A DNA stretch of 64,000 bases from Batkoa obscura (taxonomy: Eukaryota > Entomophthoromycota > Entomophthoromycetes > Entomophthorales > Batkoaceae): the NCBI GenBank assembly GCA_030770535.1, contig JASVEC010000009.1, positions 372,001-436,000 on the forward strand, given 5' to 3'. Made by a program: the position numbers and the translations under genes. Numbering within the stretch: position 1 is the stretch's first letter; each line of letters opens with the position of its first letter. The notes beneath the pieces were generated by a model. That model was not told the origin of the DNA and made no database searches. It was given only the letters and a program-made list of their open reading frames with translations. Below, one piece after another: positions 10,785 through 22,029 of the stretch.

Positions 10785-11401
10785 ATGGATGAAGTAGTTG
10801 GATTGGGTTTATTAGACAATACACAGCCATTTGATGAAGATGCAACTGCATTACATTTTGGGGAAGGTAAATAAGATTAAACTAGTTGAAGGCAAATTTA
10901 TAAAAGATAGAGTTTCAAAACGCACAACCCTTATTTTTATCGGAAGTCAAAGTACTTATGGAAGCTCAAAAAAATAATAAACCCCCACATCAAAGCAATA
11001 CAGAGTAAATCAACTATTTAGCTAAATTAAAATAAATATAAATTATTTAGTGTCTTTGACAAAACCTTACAGCATTGTTCAAGATTTAATCGTATTGCTA
11101 AAACAGATACCATTAAGGATATTAGAAGGTAATTCAATTAAAAGATAATTTATTTTAATTATAAAAGATTTAAACAATAGAGCTTTAGCCAAAACAACCC
11201 TTGATCCATTTGAAATGGCACAAATTGTTACATTAAATGTTGATGATGTTGGGGAATGTAAAGCAATTATCCCAAGGTAGGTTAAATAGCATTGTATTTA
11301 TTATTATAATTAATCTGCTCAGTGTAACTTCAGGGATCGATGATGCTGAATTATATAAGATTCTAGTTGAAGTGGCTTCAATAAAGAGATTCCAACTTTA
11401 A
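10785..11401 (+). CDS. RPB4: RNA polymerase II subunit RPB4, five exons
   Basis: Exons are 10785-10866, 10911-11004, 11051-11128, 11168-11276 and 11323-11401. Introns are 44, 46, 39 and 46 bp, all GT...AG. Exon reading gives MDEVVGLGLLDNTQPFDEDA, then FQNAQPLFLSEVKVLMEAQK, then DKTLQHCSRFNRIAKTDTIK, then LAKTTLDPFEMAQIVTLNVD, and finally ELYKILVEVASIKRFQL before TAA. This matches the Rpb4/F helical domain (LSEVKVLLE..., TL.Y..RF, FE.AQL.NL...EAK.LIP, EL..IL). Rpb4 pairs with Rpb7 in the polymerase stalk. Length is about 146 residues, close to the 135-142 of other eukaryotes. Oddity: with canonical splice sites, exon 3 ends in phase 2 while exon 4 needs phase 1, so intron 3 leaves a one-base mismatch. 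This may be a sequence error, an unusual splice site or real damage. Confidence 0.85.
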
Positions 11402-13471
11402 ACTTCACTAGTATGTTTTTAAATATTTTAACGAGTGGATTTTTAAGTCAGGTTTCAATTTCAGTAACAAATTTGAACTTGGATCATTATTTTATAAATA
11501 ATAGAATTTACTTTATCTTTATGTTATTGTGTGTTGATAAATCGAATGAGTAAGTTATATTGAAATTAAAAATAAATAAAATTTATATTTGTCGTTTAAA
11601 TCAATAATATGTCGTGACCTAATTTGACTATTTGACATGGAATGTGGGATATATCAAATTAGTTGCCTTATGTAATCGGTGTTGTAGTATCTTAAAAATG
11701 TAACAAGTTTATCCTTACTTATATAGATGTAGCCATTGCAAATTAAACAAAAAATTATTACGATATAATTAGTACATTCATTTATCACTTTATATAATAG
11801 TATTTAAAGCCTTAAACTATTCAAATATCCATATTAGAGATTACTTTGCTTTTGAAGAAAATTTTCATTAGTTTGCTCAGATATTTTTTATGGTACAGCT
11901 GAGTGAGTCTGAAAAACCTGAGTATACATAGCTTTTATTGAGCTACAAAGGCTCCTTAAAGCAGTTTTTTAACTGATATATTAAAAGTTGTTCTGATTTA
12001 AAATAAAAACAGAAGTTTAAAACTAAATTGACCAATAATATACATAATCTTAACTTTTATACGATAGATATAATTAATTTTTTATTTTCTAGTAAAATAA
12101 AATTATTGGATTTAGATGCCTTAATTTTTTTAACTTGTCATTAATTTCTTTTATGGGGAATTTATGAGGTTAATCACTGTACATAGACTATAAATCTATT
12201 ATAAAAGAAACCAACAACAAATTAAAAAACAAAAGCATCTAAATGCAACTAGTTTTAATGTCATTCGGAGCTTGGGTTAAATTTTAGTAGGTTGGATTTA
12301 AAATTAAATTTTATGCTGCGGATTCTTGAATAAGCGGATAATTAAAAGATCGGTTTAACTCATCCTAAAATATTAAAACGTGATTTAACCTTGTTTCAGA
12401 TGTCCGTAGTTGTTCTTATAAATCGGTAATATTTTTGCAAAATCCAGCTTTAGAGTAATTTATGCAGATCAACTGAATTGCCAATAAATAAATAATTATT
12501 AATGTAGGATTTTGATTGGCTAAGGGTAGCTGAATTACTAATTAAATACATCAATATGATTAAAAATGATGCCAAGTCAGAAAGAACTTAAAAATCAGTC
12601 ATTAGGCCAAATTAGGCATTATAATTGGCCAACCGGCGCCTTAAAAATCTAAGAGTGATTATATTGATTGTATTACCCCACATAACAATTTATATAGCAG
12701 TGCGTCGTATAAAAAAAGGAGTGATAAAATGAATGAGTCACAAATGTTTTCTTTTTGCTTAATCTTGTATTCTAATGTTTGACATTAATAAATATCGCCA
12801 CTATGAATAAACTGATTGGGCTCGGTGTTTAAGGTGGTGAAAACGAAGTTTGAAAGGATGTCTAGACAGATTAGTAAAATTAGTAATTTTTATTAAGTTT
12901 GACTTTAATGTTTGGAGTTAAATATTACCTAGTGGTTAAACTTTAAACCGAATTTAAAAAAATTGCAATCCTGTTATTAATCTAGCAAAATATTTATGGA
13001 ATAGCCGGTATTTTACAATGGGTTATAAATTTGTTATTGGCAATTTTAGCTAAATTTTCATCTTTTAATTTATAATACCCCTCACTCTAACCTTTATTTG
13101 ACTAAAATTCTACTTAAATTTGGAATTAACTAGAACTGGTGGCCAAAATTAACTAGATTACTAATTGAGCAAGTTGTAATTTGTGATTATGTCATCGTTG
13201 CTAATTCCTCCTATTATATGATCTATTTTTGGTTTTGAGTCACTTTATAGAATGCAAAAATTATAAATCGAAGCAAAGCTGAGGATCGAATTACTAAATT
13301 TAGAATTTATAAAAACTATAAATACCAGGGGAATTGAAATTTCAATAAAAAATTTTTAAATTAATTTTATTATTTGTAATAACAAAAATCAAAATCGATT
13401 CAAATAAAAAAAACAATAAAAACTCTGGAAAAAAAGTTTCCCCAATAATAAATAAAACATATACTATCAAT
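11402..13471. other. Long 2-kb intergenic region upstream of the C2H2 regulator
   Basis: No gene recognised. The half nearest 13472 is less AT-rich than the rest and contains short repeated words such as TTAGGC and AATTGGCC (about 12600-12640). That would suit a long regulatory region of a transcription-factor gene, but no specific site is identified. An A-rich leader with AATAAAAC precedes the start codon. Confidence 0.4.
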
Positions 13472-14494
13472 ATGACTAATAATTATTTAACATACAATAC
13501 AAACTTTGACAAGCCAAACTACAATAACAAAAGCGCAGTTGATTTAGAATTAGACGATTTTGCAAATCCTAAGGATGTGGTTGATCCAATGATATTTGAA
13601 ACAGCATTTAATACAGGTATAAATTATAATTTAAACAGTTTTCAATCTCCACTTTCTTGTATATCACCAGATAATATAACTTCATTTGATCCCTACTACC
13701 AAGAAGCAGCCTTATTTGATATGAATCAAAATAACACAAATCAGTTAACAGCAATTAAAACAGAGCCAAATGAATCTCCACTTGCACAGTTTGACGGAGA
13801 TAACTACATGAGATCAACTATATCGGTATCCACCCCTAATATTGATCCTATTTCACCCTATTCAAACGCCAATATTTATGCTAATGTAAACTCATTTCAA
13901 AGCCCAAGTGTACCAACTTATGATAGCAACGGCTTATATCATCCCCTTATCACAAGCAATATTGATTCATCCCGAGTATCCCAATTTTATTCACAAGATT
14001 TTCTCAACCAAGTTAGTTCGTTTTACCCACTAACAAATTATCCTCAATATACCATGGAATATGCTAATGCACTAAAGCAAGCCATTGCTTTAAGTCAAAA
14101 TACAGCCATTACTTTAAATCAAAGGACGGGAAAACCTATTCCGAATGTTTTACCAACTAATAACAGTAGTGTGAGTAAAGATTCTCCATTATCATATAAT
14201 ATTAATTCAATGTACACTTCCAAGGCCAATAAAAAGGATACAGAAGAAAACAACTCATATGTTCAATCAAACCATAAAGGCCGTGCTCCAGATCGTCCCA
14301 AAAGTATCCCTTGTACATATCCAGGGTGTAAGAAATTATTTAGTCGCCCTTATAATATGAGAGCTCATTTAGAGATCCATAGTCCTATTCGTATCAAGCC
14401 CCATACATGTCCAGTTTGTAATCGTGCTTTTTCTAGAAAACATGATTTAACTCGTCATGTTAAAACTATCCATCAAAGAAGTGGCGATCACTAG
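13472..14494 (+). CDS. C2H2 zinc-finger transcription factor
   Basis: A 340-residue, intronless protein. Residues 1-270 are Asn/Ser/Tyr-rich and look disordered, with acidic stretches (DLELDDFANPKDVVDP) that could activate transcription. Two adjacent C2H2 fingers close the protein. Finger 1 starts at Cys281 (CTYPGCKKLFSRPYNMRAHL, then EIH). Finger 2 starts at Cys313 (CPVCNRAFSRKHDLTRHV, then KTIH at 331-334). The FSRPYNMRAH and FSRKHDLTRH helices are of the kind found in fungal regulators such as Crz1 and Rpn4 relatives, expected to bind a short GC-containing site in promoters. Which regulator this is cannot be told from two fingers alone. Finger linkers are non-TGEKP. The stop is TAG, so TAG is used as a stop in this genome. 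Confidence 0.9.
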   Translation: MTNNYLTYNTNFDKPNYNNKSAVDLELDDFANPKDVVDPMIFETAFNTGINYNLNSFQSPLSCISPDNITSFDPYYQEAALFDMNQNNTNQLTAIKTEPNESPLAQFDGDNYMRSTISVSTPNIDPISPYSNANIYANVNSFQSPSVPTYDSNGLYHPLITSNIDSSRVSQFYSQDFLNQVSSFYPLTNYPQYTMEYANALKQAIALSQNTAITLNQRTGKPIPNVLPTNNSSVSKDSPLSYNINSMYTSKANKKDTEENNSYVQSNHKGRAPDRPKSIPCTYPGCKKLFSRPYNMRAHLEIHSPIRIKPHTCPVCNRAFSRKHDLTRHVKTIHQRSGDH

Positions 14495-15144
14495 CAAGCG
14501 TGTTTTTTATATCTAGTGTAATATTTAAATCAAACCATATCTACTATTTAAAATTTAATTATTTGTGTAACTTTTCTATATTGAAGTAATATTATCTAAT
14601 GTTACTTATTGGAATTTAAAAAGTTAATAAAATATATTGTTATAATAATAGTTAATTGTAGCAATTGATATTTGTGATATTAATTTCACATCTCTTAACT
14701 TATATTAAATAAATTTTGCCATCAAATAAACTATCGATTTTATTTTCTTTACCTCATTACAATTATTATTCTTAATTTCCTAGCATTTATTTTTGATATA
14801 AACATTACTACTTGATGTCTTGATGTTTTAAAAATCGATTTTATAAAAACATCATGAATTAAAAATGTTTTAGAGGTAAAACTTTTAAAGCTCAATAATA
14901 GCAACTCTAGCAAAAAAGGACTTTTATAGAAATAAAAATTAATAAATTTGTATCTTATTTTAAAAAGTCGATTTTATTGTTATCTTATTTTGTCATAAAA
15001 TATCATGAAATAAATTTATTTTTCATCTTGTTCATTCCAAACCTATAGATCTATTTAATTTTATCTTTGTATTTAAAACAATAATACTTTTTGAAATTTT
15101 TAACAAATTTTGATTTTTGCATTACCAATACTAAATAATCCAAT
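14495..15144. other. Intergenic spacer downstream of the C2H2 gene
   Basis: 3' flank of the C2H2 gene, then AT-rich DNA. Nothing else recognised. Confidence 0.35.
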
Positions 15145-15244
15145 ATATGGAGCTGTATTTTTGTGTTTAAGAATTTTACCAACAATTTTTCCACTCAAAT
15201 AGTGCTTAAAGATGGAAAGTGAAGTCAAAAAACACCTCCATATA
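15145..15244 (-). repeat. MITE-A copy 4
   Basis: ATATGGAGCTGTATTTTTG at the left and ACACCTCCATAT at the right, with the TTTTTCCACTCAAATAGTGC core. It is directly abutted by a second, unrelated miniature element at 15246. Confidence 0.8.
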
Positions 15245-15245
15245 T

Positions 15246-15386
15246 CAATTATGAAAAAACAAAGACATTTGACTTATTCAAATCTCTCAATTTTAAGCTT
15301 TTAATTAGCCAGCACTATTTTTACATGTTTCGAATTCTCTCAATTGAACGAGTCAAATGTCAAATGTCTCTGTTTTTTCATAATTG
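15246..15386. repeat. 141-bp miniature inverted-repeat element with 28-bp ends
   Basis: The first 28 bases (15246-15273, CAATTATGAAAAAAC...) and the last 28 (15359-15386, ending ...CATAATTG) are reverse complements with one mismatch. The interior is non-coding and AT-rich. Only one copy is seen in this window. Confidence 0.75.
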
Positions 15387-15748
15387 GCTATACAATTTTA
15401 AAGTCCTCATAAATAATAGTAAATTTTGGGAAGAGAAATTGTGCTTAAAACAGATTTAATATGCAAAAATAAACTACTTTTTCACAATAAATCTAATAGA
15501 ATTACAACTTTAGTTTACATTCAAGTTTTAAGTAGCCATATTCGAAATAACTATTAAACCACCTTAAAGGAACTAACCCAATCGCAAACACATATTATTG
15601 TAATGATAAACTATTATTTGCTCTTATCAAATCGTATTTATTTTTAACCCCTTTTTATTAACTATTATACGTAATCAAACGGATGCTATTTAAACTGAAA
15701 TGAAAGAAAACTAGAAAAGAAAATTTCTATCACTAAATAAAACTTGAA
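15387..15748. other. Promoter side of WrbA copy 3
   Basis: No gene. The last 60 bp are A-rich and run directly into the start codon, as for the other two copies. Confidence 0.35.
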
Positions 15749-16378
15749 ATGACTCGTCCAACTAAAATTTTTATTCCCTATTACTCTACTTATCAACATA
15801 TTCTTACTTTAGCCCGTGCTATTAAAGAAGGAGCTGAACGTGTACCCAATGTCGAAGTAACATTATATCAAATTCCCGAAACTTTACCACAGGAAGTACT
15901 CACAAAGATGCATGCCCCAGCTAAGCCAACTGATATTGAAGTGCTTACTCCTGAAAAATTAAAAGAAGCCGATGGTTTTTTGTTTGGTGTTCCAACTCGT
16001 TTTGGTATTATGCCAGCACAATTTAAGCACTTTTGGGATGCTTGTGGTGGTTTATGGGCTACTGGTGCTTTACAAGGTAAATTTGCTGGTACTTTTGTAT
16101 CTTCAAATACCCAGCATGGTGGACAAGAAACTACTCATCTTACCTTTTTAACTACTTTTGCTCATTTTGGTATCATTTATGTTCCACTTGGTTATGCTAA
16201 CCCTAACCTTCAAGAAGATAAAGATGTACTCGGTGGATCTCCTTATGGTGCTTCTGTAGTTGCAGGTAATAATGGGGCAAGACAAGCATCTGAAAAAGAG
16301 TTGGATATTGCTCGTACTCAAGGTGAAAATTTCGCTAAAATTCTTACCCAATATATTAAAGGTGGTTCTACTGCTTAA
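15749..16378 (+). CDS. PST2: WrbA/Pst2-type NAD(P)H:quinone oxidoreductase, copy 3
   Basis: A 209-residue paralogue with the same start (MTRPTKIFIPYYSTYQH), the FMN loop at 11-17, PTRFGIMPAQFKHFWDACGG (82-101) and SSNTQHGGQETT (118-129). It has clearly diverged from copies 1 and 2 at base level throughout, so it has escaped the recent conversion between them. It keeps Ala98 as in copy 1. Its stop lies 98 bp from the stop of THI4 on the other strand, so the two genes are convergent with very short 3' flanks. The expected activity is two-electron quinone reduction by a flavodoxin-like FMN enzyme. Confidence 0.93.
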   Translation: MTRPTKIFIPYYSTYQHILTLARAIKEGAERVPNVEVTLYQIPETLPQEVLTKMHAPAKPTDIEVLTPEKLKEADGFLFGVPTRFGIMPAQFKHFWDACGGLWATGALQGKFAGTFVSSNTQHGGQETTHLTFLTTFAHFGIIYVPLGYANPNLQEDKDVLGGSPYGASVVAGNNGARQASEKELDIARTQGENFAKILTQYIKGGSTA

Positions 16379-16476
16379 TATTTAACTATTAAATTTATTA
16401 AAATCAATAAACATACATTTAATTTAAGTTTGTTATAAGTTTAAAATAATAAAATTGATTTTATTTAGCATTTAAA

Positions 16477-17426
<950 letters not shown>

Positions 17427-18128
17427 TTTATTATTTTGATGAAATTAAAGTTTAGTTTTCTTTTTTCGAGTTTTTAAATCCTTCAATTTAGCTATTCTTG
17501 AGATAATGCGAATGAAGCTATTCTTATACTACTTTGACCAATCATCCAATTCTTTTTTCACTATTGTCATCCACTACTTCATAGTTGGCTTTTTTTCTTT
17601 TTAATCCTTACGTCACGCTAGTTTGGCCCTCCCTTATCTTTTAAAACTTTCGAGTTTAATTGGTCTATCCATTCGTTCTGTAAAATTAGTGTGAAAGAAT
17701 TGGCTAACTTAACATCATTACCATGTTTGAAATAATAAGTTATTTATCCGATGAATTATTACTGAATTTTATTAAACATAAAGCTGGGCATTAGAATTTT
17801 GTATTTGTTAGATATAAAAGCAAAGAAAGTCATTATGACTGGGCTCAGTAAACAAGATTCAAATGCCCAGTTCTACGTTTAATGAAATTTAGTGATACTA
17901 TAACTCTATCTTCTTTAAACTTGAGATATTAAATTATTATAAATCCTTAGTTAAATAAAGTTTTGGTCTCTAATACATTATAAATCTATGATGTGGTAAT
18001 TTTTAAATTCGTCGTATTCAAAAGTACATTTTTTAGATCTTGAAAGGTCTAATATTTATTAGTGCTTTATTTTTGTAAAAATAAAAATAAGTATAAGTGA
18101 AAGTAAATCCATTAATTAAAAGGAGGAG
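17427..18128. other. Promoter side of THI4 and spacer
   Basis: Pyrimidine-rich plus-strand tracts at about 17540-17640 lie upstream of THI4. The remainder is AT-rich. No gene seen. Confidence 0.4.
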
Positions 18129-18234
18129 GTATGGTGATACATTTTTTTGTTTAAGAATTTTACTAACAGCTATTCTACTCAAATAGCGCTTGAAAAATGG
18201 AAAAAGTGATGAAATCAAAAAAACATCCCTATAT
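18129..18234 (-). repeat. MITE-A copy 5
   Basis: Left end GTATGGTGATACATTTTTTT is degenerate. The core TTCTACTCAAATAGCGCTTG and the right end ACATCCCTATAT are clear. Confidence 0.8.
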
Positions 18235-19090
18235 AATTATTTAGATTTTAAGAAAATAATGAAAAAAATATGCCCTTTTAAAGTTGAAGGTTTATGCCAG
18301 ACTGACTTATTCAGTTTGTTGTAGAGAATTGATAATCAAAAATATGCTATATTGATGGTAAAAAAATAAAGATACGGCTGTTTGGGAACTAGAGTATCTT
18401 CCATCAATCATCTAATTGAATTAATATCCTTCTTTTATCTCTCCTTTTCGCTCTTTCTTACCTTTAACTCACATCCTCTATTTTCCTTATATACCTTTTA
18501 TCATTTTCACCAGTAAACCGTTTGGGAGTCTTTGGTTTCTTTGGGGTTTAAAAATATGTTTTTTGGTGATAGATTAACATATTGTGATGGAAAAAAGTGG
18601 GTCTATATTAGTCACTTTTTAATTTTCTCATTGAAATTTAAATAACCTACAAATTGAAAAAAAGTATAAAAAAATCCTGTTAATAGTATGAATATATAGG
18701 GGTATATTTGAAAAAAAATTAAATATTAATAAAAAGCTAAAAATTGGTAAACATAAACCCGATTTTGTTTATCACCGTATGTAAATTTTACAAATTCAAA
18801 ACTAAATTATATAAACACTTTGTATGTAATTTGAAGTAGATTTTTAAATATTGTTTGAGTTTATCTATTGATTTCTAAAACAAATGGAATTTCATAAATA
18901 TTAAAACTGTCATTACTTTCTTTAAGTAACTATTTAAAAACATAAATAATTATAGATTATATTATAAAAAGTGAATTGCTATAATAAGTATATAAAGATT
19001 CACCAACAATGATGATCTTACAATATAAGATAGAGTACTTTTAAAAATAACTTAGTGCTATTAAATTGAATCTGCTTTGAGTTGTTTTCA
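18235..19090. other. AT-rich spacer
   Basis: No gene recognised. A C/T-rich stretch at 18425-18510 and plain AT-rich DNA after it. Confidence 0.35.
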
Positions 19091-20540
19091 ACTTTGTAAA
19101 AGTAATTTATATGAAAGGTGTTAAAAACTCCATTTTAGTAACAGCTTATATATATTCCTAAACAAAGGCTAGTTAAAATATAGAGAAGAAATTTTATCTT
19201 TACAATATGATGCTATTATTTATGCTTGAAGATACAGTGTAATAGGAACATTTTAGAACTTGTTTTTATCTTATTACTCGTTAACAACATAATATTATAC
19301 ACATGGTCAATTAGTATTCATCCTTTATTACAAAGCACTACTTTAATGAAATAATTCAATTAACTTTTAATTAATTAAATCTGGGATCATATAATATGCT
19401 TAATAAAGTATAAGCTATACATTTGTAATAAAAGAGCGTCCAGAACAATTTATAGTAATACGATATTTAGGATAATTCGATACTTGCTTAAAATAAAATG
19501 ATAAGGAAGTGACGATATTGTTTTATTTACTTTTGGATACATTTTAATTGTCCTTTATATATATTTAGAGCCAAACATGACTTTCTAATATGGTAAGGTT
19601 TGTTAGAATCAAAATGTAAGATAATAAGAACTTGAAAAAATCAATAAATTAAATTTTTATGAATAATAAGATTGGACAAATAAAACCATCCTTAATATAG
19701 TTAAGACTATATCTAGATTTCTTTTATTATATCATTCTAAATAGTTGGTTAAGGGGTATACTTTAGTATGTAAATTTCTATTTTAACTTAAATCTACTTT
19801 TATGTAATATCTAATTATGGATAGATAAACTAATAAATGATATATGCTTACTTAGCATTTCGATGTATATCTACTAAATTTAGTTACTGACCAGATATAA
19901 CAAATTGCTTTATAATAAAATAAAAATTAACTTATAAACTTTATAGCTATTTTGAGAGCATGGTAGAAAACATCAATATAGTGGGAATATGTGATAGATG
20001 TGAATATCTAAATATGATAGAAAATATCGTTTCATAAATGTAAGTTTTATAAAATGATATGGGGATGTTTTTTTTAGTTTCATCACTTTTTCCATTTTTT
20101 AAGCTCTATTTGAGCGGAAAAATTGTTAGTAAAATTCTTAAATACAAAAATACGTCCCCATATGTAAATTTTTTAAGTAGGATATCGCAATTAATTTTAA
20201 ATGAATAACCAAATAGCTAGTGATATAAAGGTATATTCAATTGTGCTATCTATTTAACCCTGTTAACCCTATCCAAATTCACTATTAAAAATATATGTTA
20301 AACAGGTTTTCATGTTCTTCAATTTATTGCATTCTGCCATGTTAAATAAAATAAAGTATTTTTTCCTTGAAAGGCTTGCGCTTCAAGTGCTTTATTTGTC
20401 AATATAAAGAGAACATCAAAGTACAGATTTATAATTAATTGTAATTTTTACAAACTAAGTAATGTGAGACTTTTAGGACCATACTAAACAAATGGAATTA
20501 GAGCTTTTATATATATAATATAAAGACGCTATCGTTACGA
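19091..20540 (+). repeat. Arm R1 of a long inverted duplication (partner 46670-48280)
   Basis: Reading the partner in reverse complement, bases 19091-19857 match 48280-47521 almost base for base (a handful of differences near the ends). The continuation 19858-20540 matches 47366-46670 at clearly lower identity. Each arm carries its own MITE-A at a different place. No coding frame is seen in either arm, so the nature of the duplicated segment is unknown. Confidence 0.85.
20057..20163 (+). repeat. MITE-A copy 6, inside arm R1
   Basis: Perfect ends ATATGGGG and CCCCATAT, with the typical core. The homologous place in the partner arm (about 47060) lacks it, so it inserted after the duplication. 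Confidence 0.92.
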
Positions 20541-20674
20541 AAGCGTTATTGATGTTTGTGTTAATTCTTAGGGTAAAAACCTGTTATACTAAAATTATCC
20601 AATACAACATTTAAAAATAACTAAAAAGTAAAGTAACATTAATCAAAGTATAGTTTAATGTAATACATGCAGCA

Positions 20675-20832
20675 TTTTCAACCTTATATAGCTGTCTCAA
20701 AAAAAGTTAAAATCTCTCTCTTAATTTTTATCGCAATATTTTATTTTTCGTTTACTTATGGATTAATTATTGTTAAGAAATTTTACAACAGTTTATTTAA
20801 ATTTTTTTGAGACAGCCATGTAGGGTTGAAAA
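20675..20832. repeat. Miniature element with GCTGTCTCAAAAAAA terminal repeats
   Basis: The left arm 20675-20705 (TTTTCAACC...GCTGTCTCAAAAAAA) and the right arm 20802-20832 are reverse complements with about four mismatches over 31 bases. The interior is ~95 bp of non-coding AT-rich DNA. The CTGTCTCAAAAAAA core is perfect in both arms. One copy seen. Confidence 0.7.
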
Positions 20833-21042
20833 TCCTGTACTAAAGAACAAATTTGGTAATAGAAATTGAGAGACAGTTTTGTTTATATTATCTGTAAATT
20901 TTAAAAAAAATACAGTATTAATATATAAACATTTAATAAATATTATACAGTATTTGAAAAATGGAAAGATTATTATTATTGTTTTTTTGTGTAAAATTTG
21001 GTGCTCTGTGTTTGGAGTTGAGATCTGTCGTGGATTTTTAAC

Positions 21043-21400
21043 AAGCTAGAAGCTAACAAGTCTTAGTTTGTACAACTAAAATAAACTTAAATATAGAAAA
21101 TAATATGCAATAAGCTATAGGCTATGTAAAACAAATGAAATAGAATACATAGTCGTATATCTTATATAAAATACTAAAAAAAGACTTAATAACTTTATTG
21201 AAAAAATGGTATTAAGAAATATTTCAGAAAAAAAAGCTATTATGTTAAAAAGTTTTTATATATTTTACATTAAAGTGTCATATACAGGAAATACAACAGT
21301 TATAATTTTATGTTATAATTACCAAGTATGGATATTAAAACATAAAGATAATATTTTTTGTAATTAAATAATAAAAATTTTCATGATAAATTTAAATAAT
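21043..21400 (+). mobile_element. Degenerate LTR remnant of the Ty3/gypsy family
   Basis: Scattered similarity to the family LTR: TCTTAGTTTGTACAACTAA, a stretch near GGCTATGTAAAACAAATG, and AAGTATGGATATTAAAACAT. Both ends are lost. It is much older than the LTRs at 23907 and 31091. Confidence 0.55.
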
Positions 21401-21417
21401 AAAACTTTAAATTAGTT

Positions 21418-21523
21418 ATATGGGGGTTTTTTTTTGACTTCATTACTTTTTCCATTTTTTAAGCGTTATTTGAGTGTGAAGATTGTTAGTAAAATTCTTA
21501 AACACAAAAATACATCCCCATAT
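21418..21523 (+). repeat. MITE-A copy 7
   Basis: Ends ATATGGGGG and TACATCCCCATAT, full core. It lies between the old LTR remnant and the solo LTR at 21526 with almost no spacer. Confidence 0.92.
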
Positions 21524-21525
21524 AG

Positions 21526-21882
21526 TGTGAAAGTTGGTACTCAGTGGTTGTAGTTAAAAGCAGTCCTTGCTTTATTGACTTGCCTTGAGTCGAACGATCT
21601 TAGTTTATGTAACTAATATAGACTTAAATCAGTAAGAATAGTGCGTAATAGGCTATGAACTATATAAAACAAATAGAATAGAAGATACTGCTGTAAAATC
21701 TACGTAAAATACTATAAGGCTTAGTGGCTTTATTAAAAGTACAATATTAGGGAATAATTCAATTAAAAAGCCTCGAGCTATTATGTTGAAGAATCTCTTT
21801 TATACTCCAACTAGTTTTGTAAACAAGTTAAGTGATTATTATGCGATAATCAATCATAGAGCTGATGAAACGATATTTCACA
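21526..21882 (+). mobile_element. Shortened solo LTR of the Ty3/gypsy family
   Basis: It begins TGTGAAAGTTGGTACTCAGT and ends GATATTTCACA. It is about 110 bp shorter than the intact LTRs, with an internal loss after the TTTTATACTCCAACTAG stretch. No 4-bp duplication is visible because a MITE-A abuts its left side. Confidence 0.75.
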
Positions 21883-22029
21883 GTGTTTTGTATTTTTTTA
21901 TTAAATGTTTAATAGATATATAAGATGTAAATATATAATTATTTGACTTTTTTTTTTATCAAAATAAAAACAAAATGCAAGCTTTTATAACTAAACTTTG
22001 AAATGGAATTTCTAAAAACTTTAATACGA

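Noticed and set aside
16148-16351. Minus-strand open frame within WrbA copy 3
   Set aside because: Antisense of a clear flavodoxin-family gene.
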